Shown: positions 1-7,443, numbered from the stretch's first letter. The stretch: DNA of 7,993 nt from Oscillospiraceae bacterium (GCA_900757485.1 CAAEOA010000293.1:1-7993); one strand, 5' to 3'. A program made the numbers and translations. The notes: generated by a model from the letters alone, not told the origin.

Positions 1-1
1 G

Positions 2-2227
2 CAGTGTTATGACAATAAAGAGAAAGACCAGGTGACGGTTGAAAAGGGAAAAGACGAAGTTGACGTTCATTATTATTTCGGCACCAAGACAGAAGATAAA
101 TTAGTTTGTCAGGTGTTTACCCCCGAAACTTTTGAAAAATTCAAGAAAATCGGCGAACAAATGAGGGAAGAGGGGAGCTTATCACGATCGGACTGGGGGC
201 GTTTTACCTCCGCTTACAATTATGTGGAATTTGACAAACTGTCCGAAAAGGATCAAAAAGAGTATTCGGAAAAATATCCGGCATTAAAAGAATACGGTGC
301 GCTTTACATTATTAATCCGACTGCAACCTATATTCAGCTTAATGTAGTGGAAAAAGTGAGCAAAGCGCTAGGGATAACAAAAGAGGATATTGAAAAGGAA
401 AAACAAGCAGTCGGTGAAACAAATACACTGCAATCAGGTACACCGAATTTTGAAATTACCGTTAATTATCGGTTGCAAGGCGCAGATCTCATTGTAACAG
501 TGGATCCGAAAAAAGTGGTCGAGCCGTCTAAGAGCTATCTTCATAAAATATATGTATTGCCTTCCTTTGGGGGAACACAGGTGGAAAGTGACGGATACCT
601 GTTTGTACCAGACGGAAGCGGCGCCATTATAGCGAATCAATCTCAATTATCGGGTATAGATAATTTGGAAATTCCCTTTTACGGGACGGATTATGCCGGT
701 AATGTTTCTTCAGTCGATGACCTGACGCCCGAGTCAACATTTCCGGTATTCGGTTTAAAAGAAGATAATGCGGCGGTTTTCGGAATTGTGGAAAGCAACG
801 ACGGGATGAGCGGTATTACTGCTCAGGTATCCAATCCCAATTATCCCGACAACCTGATTATGCCATGGTTTATTTACCGGAACTATTATAACGTTGATAC
901 CGGAGACACCATGACGGGGTTAAACAACGTAATGTTTTCGAAAAAGACACCGACCGGTGTTTATGCGGTGCGGTATCATTTCCTATATGAACAGAATGCC
1001 ACCTATTCCGGTATGGCGAATTATTTTCGCACTTATCTGGAACAGACCGGTTTACTGACCAAAAAGCAGGAAAAAACGGCAATTCCGGTTGATATTGAAT
1101 TACTGGGCTCCATTCGAAAAAAAGCGTTTCGCTACGGAATCCCGATGGAAGTCAATGTGGGGCTGTCCACCTTCGAAGAAGCCGCATCATTTATCGAATA
1201 TTTTTCAGGAAAACAAAAAGCCGGATTATCACTGAATTATACCGGGATTTTTAACGGCGGATTGGAATTTAAATCCTATAATAAATTAAAAATAGAGAAT
1301 GTACTCGGCGGTAAAAAAGGATTTGAAAATCTATTAACCGCTGCCGATAACAGCGGCACATCTGTTTATCTGCAAATGGCGTTTAATCATGTGTATCAAA
1401 GCGGAAACGGAATAAAGTCAAGCAGTGATTTGTCCCGTCAGCTTAATAAAAAATATGCGGTCGTTTCTGAATTTCATCCGTCCAGCGGTAAGCTGAATGA
1501 GGACACGCAGGCATTTTTAATCAGTCCGCTTAGCTTCTCCGGTATTGTAAACGGATTTTTAAAAGATGTTGCATCACTCAACAACAGTAAGATATATCTC
1601 GACGAAACCGCTTCATTATTATGCTCTAATTATAACGAAAGCCGTGAGGTTACCCGAGAAGAAGCAAAAGTACTGACTCAGAAAGCATTGGAGCAGTTAA
1701 AAAAAGCCGGAGTTACTGTTAAAATTAGCGGTGGTAATCTGTATGCGTTACCATATGTTTCGGCAGTTGCCAACATCCCGACCGATTCGGGAAATCAGCG
1801 CTTGATTACCAACACGATACCTTTTGTCGGTATGGTGCTGCATGGAATGATTGACTATTCGGGTACTGCTTTAAACAAAGCGGGTAACTATCAGAAAGCT
1901 TTATTGCAAAACATGGAAAGCGGCGCGGGACTCAATTATCAATTGATGACCGGGGATACCGGATTGCTTGCAAAGACAAAATATACGGAATTCTATTCGG
2001 TTTCAGACGATGTTTGGAAAGAAAAGATTCTGACACAGATAGAAGAACAAAGTCAGTTCTATTACGAAACATCCGATTGTACCATTACCGAGCATTTGTT
2101 TTTACAATCCGGTGTGGTGCAGGTTCGCTATTCCAATGGAAAATCTATTGTTTTAAACTATAATGAAACAGCGGTTCGATTGGCAGACGGCAGTGAAGTG
2201 GAAGCTTTGGGATATCTTATAAAATAA
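2..2227 (+). CDS. DUF5696 domain-containing protein (5'-truncated by window edge)
   Basis: The frame is open to the first base of the window, so the GTG at 32 is probably an internal valine codon and the true start lies upstream; 741 residues are visible, ending at TAA 2225-2227. Several segments match my memory of DUF5696 proteins encoded beside sugar ABC permeases in Paenibacillus and Clostridia: GYLFVPDGSGA (visible residues about 198-208), FPVFGLKEDNAAVFGIVE soon after, PFVGMVLHGMIDYSG (about 607-621), and a C-terminal segment with YSNGKSIVLNYNE. The middle alternates beta-strand-like and helical stretches and has acidic candidates such as D534/E535 (YLDETA) and D618, which would fit a glycosidase-like barrel, but that is inference. 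The missing N-terminus prevents deciding whether it is secreted, anchored or cytoplasmic. The permease genes follow after 155 bp. Biochemical role unknown; family assignment fairly sure. Confidence 0.8.
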   Translation, partial: QCYDNKEKDQVTVEKGKDEVDVHYYFGTKTEDKLVCQVFTPETFEKFKKIGEQMREEGSLSRSDWGRFTSAYNYVEFDKLSEKDQKEYSEKYPALKEYGALYIINPTATYIQLNVVEKVSKALGITKEDIEKEKQAVGETNTLQSGTPNFEITVNYRLQGADLIVTVDPKKVVEPSKSYLHKIYVLPSFGGTQVESDGYLFVPDGSGAIIANQSQLSGIDNLEIPFYGTDYAGNVSSVDDLTPESTFPVFGLKEDNAAVFGIVESNDGMSGITAQVSNPNYPDNLIMPWFIYRNYYNVDTGDTMTGLNNVMFSKKTPTGVYAVRYHFLYEQNATYSGMANYFRTYLEQTGLLTKKQEKTAIPVDIELLGSIRKKAFRYGIPMEVNVGLSTFEEAASFIEYFSGKQKAGLSLNYTGIFNGGLEFKSYNKLKIENVLGGKKGFENLLTAADNSGTSVYLQMAFNHVYQSGNGIKSSSDLSRQLNKKYAVVSEFHPSSGKLNEDTQAFLISPLSFSGIVNGFLKDVASLNNSKIYLDETASLLCSNYNESREVTREEAKVLTQKALEQLKKAGVTVKISGGNLYALPYVSAVANIPTDSGNQRLITNTIPFVGMVLHGMIDYSGTALNKAGNYQKALLQNMESGAGLNYQLMTGDTGLLAKTKYTEFYSVSDDVWKEKILTQIEEQSQFYYETSDCTITEHLFLQSGVVQVRYSNGKSIVLNYNETAVRLADGSEVEALGYLIK

Positions 2228-2231
2228 TGTC

Positions 2232-2289
2232 TGCTGAACAAACCAAGAAAATAACAAAATCCGTGATTTTCTTGGCTCAGGCATTTCTT
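2232..2289 (+). terminator. Inverted repeat / possible weak terminator or processing hairpin after the DUF5696 gene
   Basis: CCAAGAAAAT (2243-2252) and ATTTTCTTGG (2266-2275) form a perfect 10-bp stem with a 13-nt loop, starting 15 nt after the stop codon. An outer helix, TGCTGA (2232-2237) against TCAGGCA (2277-2283) with one bulged G, can extend it across an internal loop, and a short T-rich stretch (TTTCTT, 2284-2289) follows. The inner stem is AT-rich and the T tract is short, so full termination is doubtful. It could instead be an attenuating or mRNA-stabilising hairpin that sets DUF5696 and permease levels apart. Confidence 0.4.
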
Positions 2290-2382
2290 GATGCCGATTT
2301 ATAAATAACGTCAAATGCTTTTACTATCGTTGTTTATGAATGGTTCAGTGAGCATTAAATTAACAGTAAAGGAACAGGGATT

Positions 2383-3333
2383 ATGGGAAAGTCAAGCCAG
2401 AAAAAGAATAATACCAACAAGCGCTCTCGGTTCAGCTTGACCGTACGTGCCAACTCATATGGTTATTTATTCATTTTTCCGTTTATCATCGGATTGTTGT
2501 TTTTGTTCTTGCCATCTGTCGTTGAGTCATTTATGAATTGTTTTTACAATGTAAAGCTGAATTATAATGATATTTCCCGTACTTTTGTGGGCGGTCAAAA
2601 TTTTTATGATGCTTTTTGGTCGGATACCGAATATCGGGTGATTCTGCTGAACACGATTAAGGGAATGATCATAGATACCATCATTATTATTTTCTTTAGT
2701 TTTTTCATTTCCAATATTTTAAATCAGAAGTTCAAAGGACGGGGAATTTCCCGTACCATCTTTTTCCTTCCGGTTATTTTATCAACCGGAATCATTGCCT
2801 CGGCGGATGCCTCTGCGGCGGTCAGCTCAATGAACAGCGTTGTTTCCTCGGGTTCGGAAATTCAATCTGCATTTGCCGGCGGGGGAATAGCCGCTTTCTT
2901 CGATTTGCAGGATTTGCTGCTCTCCATGGATATCAACTCCGGGATAGCGGAAACAATTGCGTATGCCATTAATAATACATATGATATCGTGAATCGCTCC
3001 GGAGTACAGATCCTGATTTTTCTGTCTGCGCTGCAGTCGATTTCTCCGTCAGTTTTTGAGGCGGCTAAAATTGAAGGCGCGACGAAATGGGAAGAGTTTT
3101 GGAAAATTACCGTTCCGATTATTGCTCCGATGATATTGGTGAATATTGTATATACCATTGTAGACTCTTTTACCAACCCTGCTTACGGTCTGATGGAATA
3201 TGTACAAACGCAGGGATTTTCATTGAACAAAATGGGGTATTCATCGGCATTGTCGTGGATTTATTTTCTGCTGGTTTTAGCGGAACTCGGCGTAGTGTTC
3301 TTTTTGTTCCGCAAACAGACGCAGGATATATAA
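2383..3333 (+). CDS. Carbohydrate ABC transporter permease, MalF/UgpA-like (CUT1 family)
   Basis: This is one of two membrane subunits of a binding-protein-dependent sugar importer. The 316-residue protein starts with a basic cytoplasmic tail (KKNNTNKRSR) and has hydrophobic segments at roughly 26-48, 87-111, 124-142, 207-222, 243-262 and 290-309. The EAA loop that contacts the ATPase is clear: EAAKIEGATKWEEFWKITVP (226-245). Between the third and fourth segments lies an unusually long polar stretch (about 140-205), followed by RSGVQILIFLSALQSISPS, a segment I recall from permeases linked to DUF5696 genes. The ATG at 2383 has an AAAGGA-type site 9 nt upstream (2368-2373). The partner permease starts 30 nt after the stop, so they are surely co-transcribed. 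No ATPase or classical solute-binding protein is in the window; such importers often share an unlinked MsmK/UgpC-type ATPase. The substrate cannot be read from the sequence. Confidence 0.93.
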   Translation: MGKSSQKKNNTNKRSRFSLTVRANSYGYLFIFPFIIGLLFLFLPSVVESFMNCFYNVKLNYNDISRTFVGGQNFYDAFWSDTEYRVILLNTIKGMIIDTIIIIFFSFFISNILNQKFKGRGISRTIFFLPVILSTGIIASADASAAVSSMNSVVSSGSEIQSAFAGGGIAAFFDLQDLLLSMDINSGIAETIAYAINNTYDIVNRSGVQILIFLSALQSISPSVFEAAKIEGATKWEEFWKITVPIIAPMILVNIVYTIVDSFTNPAYGLMEYVQTQGFSLNKMGYSSALSWIYFLLVLAELGVVFFLFRKQTQDI

Positions 3334-3363
3334 AGGAACGATACAGGAAAGGAGGAATATGCA

Positions 3364-4269
3364 ATGAACATATCAAAGGATCGCTCGGTAAAGTGGCAAA
3401 CTTTCCAAAACAAATATATGACACCGAAGTATGTGACAAAATGGTTATGGAGTATTGTTCGGGCGGTTATTATAGCCGGATTATGTTATATTATTTTGTT
3501 TCCGTTTTTTGAAAAAATAATCAACGCTTTCAAATCCTATGAAGATTTGATCGATCCGACCGTTAAATTTTTGCCCAAACACTTTACACTGGAAAATGTT
3601 TCGCGGACAGTGCAGAAAATGCAATATTGGCAAGCGCTGATCAACACATTGATTCTCTCAACTATTGTAGCATTTTTGCAAACTTTTATTTCCGCCTTGG
3701 TAGGATATGGTTTTGCAAAATTCAAATTTTGGGGAAATAAAATACTGTTTTTCTTTGTCATTCTGATGTTGATTATTCCTCCGCAAACCATTATCGTTCC
3801 GATGTTTATCAAATTTCGGTATTTACAGATTTTGGACACTCCTTTCCCCTTGGTGGTCATGTCTTTGACTATGACAGGGTTTAAGAACGGTTTGTATATT
3901 TTTATGTTCCGTCAGTTTTTCCGAGGTGTGCCGAAAGAATTGAATGAGGCGGCTAATATTGATGGGTGCGGTGTGTTTCGGACATTTTTTACCATTATGC
4001 TGCCAAGCGCAACATCAATGCTAACAACTATATTCTTGCTGTCTTTTTCTTGGCAATGGACAGATACCGTTTACAACGGTTTGTTTTTAAAAAATATGAA
4101 ATTGTTGTCTAACGTCATTTCACAGGTGGCAACCGGGGAGTTGCAGGTGCTGGCAGGAAATCTGACGCATACTGCCGCATTGCTTGCCGTCCTGCCTTTG
4201 GCATTACTTTTTATCTTTGCGCAAAAAGCTTTTGTAGAATCAATTGACCGGTCAGGAATTGTTGGGTAA
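3364..4269 (+). CDS. Carbohydrate ABC transporter permease, MalG/UgpE-like (CUT1 family)
   Basis: Second membrane subunit of the sugar importer, expected to pair with the preceding permease. The 301-residue protein has an N-terminal membrane segment (about 31-50), an extracytoplasmic stretch, and further hydrophobic segments near 92-115, 127-146, 162-182, 213-230 and 270-287. The EAA loop is NEAANIDGCGVFRTFFTIMLP (194-214), and the C-terminus ends in ESIDRSGIVG, close to the usual RSGIVG-type ending of this subfamily. The start at 3364 is set by a strong AAAGGAGG site (3348-3355) with 8-nt spacing. An earlier ATG at 3359 lies too close to that site and gives only Met-Gln-stop. Length and topology are normal for the family; sugar specificity is unknown. 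Confidence 0.95.
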   Translation: MNISKDRSVKWQTFQNKYMTPKYVTKWLWSIVRAVIIAGLCYIILFPFFEKIINAFKSYEDLIDPTVKFLPKHFTLENVSRTVQKMQYWQALINTLILSTIVAFLQTFISALVGYGFAKFKFWGNKILFFFVILMLIIPPQTIIVPMFIKFRYLQILDTPFPLVVMSLTMTGFKNGLYIFMFRQFFRGVPKELNEAANIDGCGVFRTFFTIMLPSATSMLTTIFLLSFSWQWTDTVYNGLFLKNMKLLSNVISQVATGELQVLAGNLTHTAALLAVLPLALLFIFAQKAFVESIDRSGIVG

Positions 4270-4368
4270 AGATGATGATGAAAAATGAGAGGGGGAATAG
4301 ATTCGGATTTTAATTAGTTTACACAGACCATAATTTAAAAAAATAAATTATAGGAGGCTAAACAAAAC
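4270..4368 (+). promoter_or_regulatory. AT-rich intergenic region with palindrome; possible internal promoter
   Basis: This 99-bp gap, longer than the permease-permease gap, precedes the lipoprotein gene. It holds a perfect 7-bp inverted repeat, ATAATTT (4330-4336) and AAATTAT (4345-4351), with an 8-nt A-rich loop, directly followed by the AGGAGG site (4352-4357) for the ATG at 4369. TTTACA (4318-4323) resembles a -35 box, but no convincing -10 lies at the right spacing, so a promoter is only a possibility. The palindrome could be an operator or a weak RNA hairpin next to the ribosome binding site. Confidence 0.25.
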
Positions 4369-4668
4369 ATGAAAAACAGGATAATATCATTGTTCATTGC
4401 AGGAGTGATTATGATGGGGTTAAGCGGATGCGGCGAGAGTAATGACACAGCAAAAATTAGCGTTACCAATGTAAAAAACGGCACAAACAATGTTTTTGGA
4501 AGCTCAGTAAACGGATATTTGTTAAGTGAAAATTCAAAAGATTATGTCGCCCTCACCGAAGAAAATACAACAGATTCATATGGACCGTTAAAAGCAGTAG
4601 ACGACTTAAACAGAGTACTGCCGACTGCCGAAGATACTTACGAAGCCGGTACCGGAAAAAAAACGTGA
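4369..4668 (+). CDS. N-terminal part of frame-split GH71/GH99-like lipoprotein
   Basis: This 99-codon frame encodes the export signal and start of a surface glycosidase-like lipoprotein. Residues 1-20 form a short lipoprotein signal peptide (MKNRIISLFIAG...) ending in the lipobox LSGC, with Cys21 as the predicted lipidation site. The following part includes LKAVDDLNRVLPTAED, which I recognise as the segment that normally leads into the catalytic domain in this family. The frame ends at TGA 4666-4668, three nt after an A8 run (4656-4663); the next frame, read as KREVAMFYVLWH, continues the expected family sequence. Skipping one A would join both into about 626 residues. A strong AGGAGG (4352-4357) sits 11 nt before the ATG. 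Alone this piece would be only a short lipopeptide, so I read it as half of one gene. Whether the break is real or a sequencing artefact is undecided. Confidence 0.8.
   Translation: MKNRIISLFIAGVIMMGLSGCGESNDTAKISVTNVKNGTNNVFGSSVNGYLLSENSKDYVALTEENTTDSYGPLKAVDDLNRVLPTAEDTYEAGTGKKT
4656..4663 (+). other. A8 homopolymer at the frame break of the glycosidase gene
   Basis: Eight consecutive A residues lie where the reading frame of the lipoprotein shifts. Removing one A (or adding two) joins the signal-peptide frame to the catalytic frame. The run also contains A_AAA_AAA in the upstream frame, but a -1 slip there leads into a third frame that does not continue the protein, so a classical -1 ribosomal frameshift does not explain it. 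Options are an assembly or sequencing indel, a true inactivating mutation, phase variation, or RNA polymerase slippage. Confidence 0.85.
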
Positions 4669-4669
4669 A

Positions 4670-6250
4670 GTGGCAATGTTCTATGTTCTGTGGCATAGCC
4701 AAGAAACCGGACCGTATTTATTCTCTGACGTGCTTTCTCAAAATCCGAATCCTGCCAAACCGCCGACATCATCACCGTGGCTGGGCGGCAATACAACCTA
4801 TTATTGGGGAGAACCGCTTTTCGGATACTATCATACAGATGATGGTTGGGTTATGCGTAAACATGTTGAAATGCTGACTCATGCCGGCATTGACTTTCTG
4901 GTTGTTGATACCACAAACGATTCGCCTTATTGTGTGGAAGCATTAAAGCTGATGAAAATATTGGATGAATATCAGCGGCAGGGTTGGGATGTTCCAAAAA
5001 TATGCTTTTATACCAATACGGATTCCAGTACTCGTATGATGCAGCTATATAATCAGATTTACAAGCTCAATAAGTATCCGAATACATGGTATATGTACAA
5101 TGGAAAACCAATGATTATTGGTATTGAAAAAAATGCTCCGGCTACCATTAAAAATTTCTTCAATATGCGTGCCAGCCAATGGCCGAATTCTGAAGAAGTT
5201 GAAAACGGATTTCCGTGGATCGATTTCAGAGAAACCGCAAAAGTATATAAGGACAAGGACGGGAAGAACGGTGTAATCAGCGTATCTGTTGCGCAAAACT
5301 CTTCTGATACCTCTTGTTTTGGCGATTCTTTGTTCTACGGTGATACCAAAAACCGCGGCAGAAGCTATCATAATGGTGCGGCGAATATTACTGAAGATTC
5401 TTATAAATACGGATACAATTTCCAGGAACAGTGGGATAATGCCATTAATTCGGATGCAGATATCGCCATGGTATTGGAATGGAACGAGTGGACTGCGGGA
5501 GCATGGAACCGTGGCGGAGATCAGCCGATTGCCATTTTTGACTGTGTAACGCCCGAGTACAGCCGCGATATTGAACCGATGCAGGGCGGCTATTTTGACA
5601 ATTATTATATGCAGCTGGTAGCCAACGTCCGTAAATTTAAAGGGACAACGGCAACGGTTGTACAGGATACTAATAAAACTATTGATGTGACGGGGAATTT
5701 TAATCAGTGGAATGGCATTTCGGTTACTTACAGAGATTTTACTGAGGGAACAATTCGCCGGGATGCGTTAGGTACAGGCGGAAAACGGTATGTGAACAAC
5801 ACCGGACGTAATGGTGTTATTTACTCCAAGATTACACAAGATGACAAAAATGTGTATTTTTATGCGCAGACACAGGAAGATATTTCTCCTTACCAAAGTT
5901 CTGAAGGCAGTTGGATGAATTTGTATTTGAACATCAATGCAGACAAAGCGTCCAGCTGGAACGGATATAACTATTGCGTCAATTACAAAGCGACCGACAA
6001 AGATAAAACAACGGTGGCAAAATATAACGGAGAAGCCTTTGAAACAGTCGGAACAGTCAGCTATCAGGTGTTGGGCAACCAAATGATGATTGCAGTTCCG
6101 AAGAGTCTGCTGAATCTTTCGGGAAGCGAGATTTCGTTTGAATTCAAATGGGCAGACAGCCGGGAAGCTTATCAGACAGTCGAAGATTTCTATGAAAAAG
6201 GGGATTGCGCTCCTTACGGAAGATTTAATTACGAATACAATGGTAAATAG
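4670..6250 (+). CDS. GH71/GH99-like glycosidase with C-terminal CBM9/DOMON-like domain (main part of frame-split lipoprotein)
   Basis: This frame carries the catalytic body of the lipoprotein begun at 4369; with the break repaired, its GTG codon is residue 101. Recognisable segments, in joined numbering, are VAMFYVLWH (101-109), WGEPLFGYY (146-154), DFLVVDTTND (about 175-184), and LEWNEWTAGAW (369-379) followed by EYSRDIEPMQGGYFDNYYMQLVANVRKFKG. I recall this order from GH71/GH99-like proteins. E370 and E373 are three residues apart, the spacing I remember for the GH99 catalytic glutamates, so they are candidates. From about 430 onward a beta-rich domain (TGNFNQW, NVYFYAQT, FEFKWADS) looks CBM9/DOMON-like. 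There is no ribosome binding site or signal peptide for an independent start at 4670 or 4676, supporting the single-gene reading. It probably acts at the cell surface on an unknown glycan. Family confident, substrate not. Confidence 0.85.
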   Translation: MAMFYVLWHSQETGPYLFSDVLSQNPNPAKPPTSSPWLGGNTTYYWGEPLFGYYHTDDGWVMRKHVEMLTHAGIDFLVVDTTNDSPYCVEALKLMKILDEYQRQGWDVPKICFYTNTDSSTRMMQLYNQIYKLNKYPNTWYMYNGKPMIIGIEKNAPATIKNFFNMRASQWPNSEEVENGFPWIDFRETAKVYKDKDGKNGVISVSVAQNSSDTSCFGDSLFYGDTKNRGRSYHNGAANITEDSYKYGYNFQEQWDNAINSDADIAMVLEWNEWTAGAWNRGGDQPIAIFDCVTPEYSRDIEPMQGGYFDNYYMQLVANVRKFKGTTATVVQDTNKTIDVTGNFNQWNGISVTYRDFTEGTIRRDALGTGGKRYVNNTGRNGVIYSKITQDDKNVYFYAQTQEDISPYQSSEGSWMNLYLNINADKASSWNGYNYCVNYKATDKDKTTVAKYNGEAFETVGTVSYQVLGNQMMIAVPKSLLNLSGSEISFEFKWADSREAYQTVEDFYEKGDCAPYGRFNYEYNGK

Positions 6251-6269
6251 AAAGGGACGGTTTTTACTT

Positions 6270-7424
6270 ATGAAAAATATATGGAAGAGAGTATGCGTCA
6301 TCGGAGCAACTGTTGCCATAGCGGTGCAGTGTATGGCTCTCAGCGGTATGGCGGCAGGAGCACCTAGTTATACTGCGAAATACGGGACACCGTCCATTGA
6401 CGGAAAGGTTAGCAGCGGGGAATACGGTCCCGCGCAAAAACTGAATAAAGATAATACCGGAATCTTTTTCGGACAGGTAGATTTGGATGATCCGTCCTTG
6501 GATATCCATTATCCGGAGTTAACTTATCAGTTTGCCTGGAACGAACAAAATCTTTATGTCGGTGTGACCATAGCGGAAGTGGAGAATATTGAAACTTCCA
6601 AGTTCCAAATCGATTTAAGTCCCGAAGGCAAAGTAAGAGATGAGCAAAAAGGAGTCTTCTTTACTTTTTCTATTTTGAACTTGGATTCCGGATTGGTTTC
6701 TGTTGCAAGGGATAATTATCAAACCGCCGGAAGTAAAGTAACGAGCATGAATATTACCAAAAAAGTAACGGCGAAAGCAACCAAGACAAGCAGCGGAGCG
6801 CAGATGGAGATTGCGATTCCGTTGGCGGAATTGCAAGTTTCCGGTCAAGGCAGAGATTTTAGCAAAATCACCTTAAAAGAAGGCAAATGGGGTGTTGCCA
6901 CCTATTTCATCGGAAACGGTTTGGGATTTACCACCTCAAAAGGAAAATGCCATTACTCAGAAGTTACCGATAATAAGGATGGAGGCGGTTTGAAAGAATA
7001 CTTTAATTCGTTGACGTTTGCAGCAAAATCATCAGGTAACACAACTACCAGTAGTCAAACCGCTAAACCAACCAGCAGCAAGAATTCCGTTGTATCCGCT
7101 TCTTCTAAACCGGTTACCACTACTTCTAATAACGCGGCAAATTCAGATAAAACCAATAGTGTTGTGTCAGGTGATCCGGGAACAACAGTGTCCAACACAG
7201 TAGTTTCCGAAGAGGATGTCATTAATAATGAGTCCGGTAATACCACAGATCAAGAGTCAAATGTTGATACAGAGGAAAGCAACATATCAGAAAGTCAGAC
7301 CGATACCGACGGACAGCCGAAAAAGAACGATAATTTCGGATTAATGATCGGACTGATCGTAGGCGGTGTTGTAATCGTAGGAGTGGGCGTTCTTGTGTTC
7401 TTAAAAGTGAAGAAAATTATTTAA
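6270..7424 (+). CDS. Membrane-anchored surface protein with CBM9/DOMON-like sugar-binding domain
   Basis: I start this gene at ATG 6270, giving 384 residues with a proper signal peptide (MKNIWKRVCV..., cleavage near 30, after MAAG). The same frame is open back to 6138, but that start would overlap the preceding gene and bury the signal. A modest AAAGGG (6251-6256) lies 13 nt upstream, so translation may depend on coupling to the previous gene, whose stop is 19 nt away. Residues about 36-250 resemble a CBM9/DOMON-type beta-sandwich: YGTPSIDGKVSSGEYG, then LTYQFAWNEQNLYVGVTI. Residues about 253-353 are a low-complexity Ser/Thr/Asn stalk with three VVS motifs (274-276, 298-300, 311-313), turning acidic toward its end. 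A glycine/valine-rich membrane helix (about 356-378) and a KVKKII tail anchor it; there is no LPXTG sortase motif. Likely a cell-surface glycan-binding protein; ligand unknown. Confidence 0.85.
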   Translation: MKNIWKRVCVIGATVAIAVQCMALSGMAAGAPSYTAKYGTPSIDGKVSSGEYGPAQKLNKDNTGIFFGQVDLDDPSLDIHYPELTYQFAWNEQNLYVGVTIAEVENIETSKFQIDLSPEGKVRDEQKGVFFTFSILNLDSGLVSVARDNYQTAGSKVTSMNITKKVTAKATKTSSGAQMEIAIPLAELQVSGQGRDFSKITLKEGKWGVATYFIGNGLGFTTSKGKCHYSEVTDNKDGGGLKEYFNSLTFAAKSSGNTTTSSQTAKPTSSKNSVVSASSKPVTTTSNNAANSDKTNSVVSGDPGTTVSNTVVSEEDVINNESGNTTDQESNVDTEESNISESQTDTDGQPKKNDNFGLMIGLIVGGVVIVGVGVLVFLKVKKII

Positions 7425-7443
7425 GAAAGATATCACGAAGCAA

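Noticed and set aside
2314..2356. AATGCT / AGCATT inverted pair in the spacer before the first permease
   Set aside because: Only six bases with a 31-nt loop; expected by chance in AT-rich DNA.
2862..3176. 104-codon open frame on the minus strand within the first permease
   Set aside because: Fully antisense to a well-supported permease including its EAA motif; translation resembles no protein family.
3359..3367. Met-Gln-stop mini-frame just before the second permease, its stop overlapping the real ATG
   Set aside because: The ribosome binding site is only 3 nt from this ATG, too close for good initiation, and fits the ATG at 3364; likely chance.
3087..3512. 141-codon + strand frame overlapping both permease genes
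   Set aside because: Out of frame with two convincing membrane proteins and crosses their junction; composition is not protein-like.
4665..4877. 70-codon frame starting inside the frame break, reachable by a -1 slip at A_AAA_AAA
   Set aside because: Its sequence does not continue the glycosidase family pattern and it stops early; it is a third-frame shadow.
6138..6269. Upstream extension of the CBM9-like membrane-anchored protein to an ATG at 6138
   Set aside because: It would overlap the preceding gene by over 100 bp and place a polar stretch before the clear signal peptide beginning at 6270.
5768..6319. 183-codon open frame on the minus strand
   Set aside because: It lies antisense to the CBM9-like end of the glycosidase gene, has no ribosome binding site I can see, and its Cys/Phe/Ile-rich translation looks like an antisense shadow.
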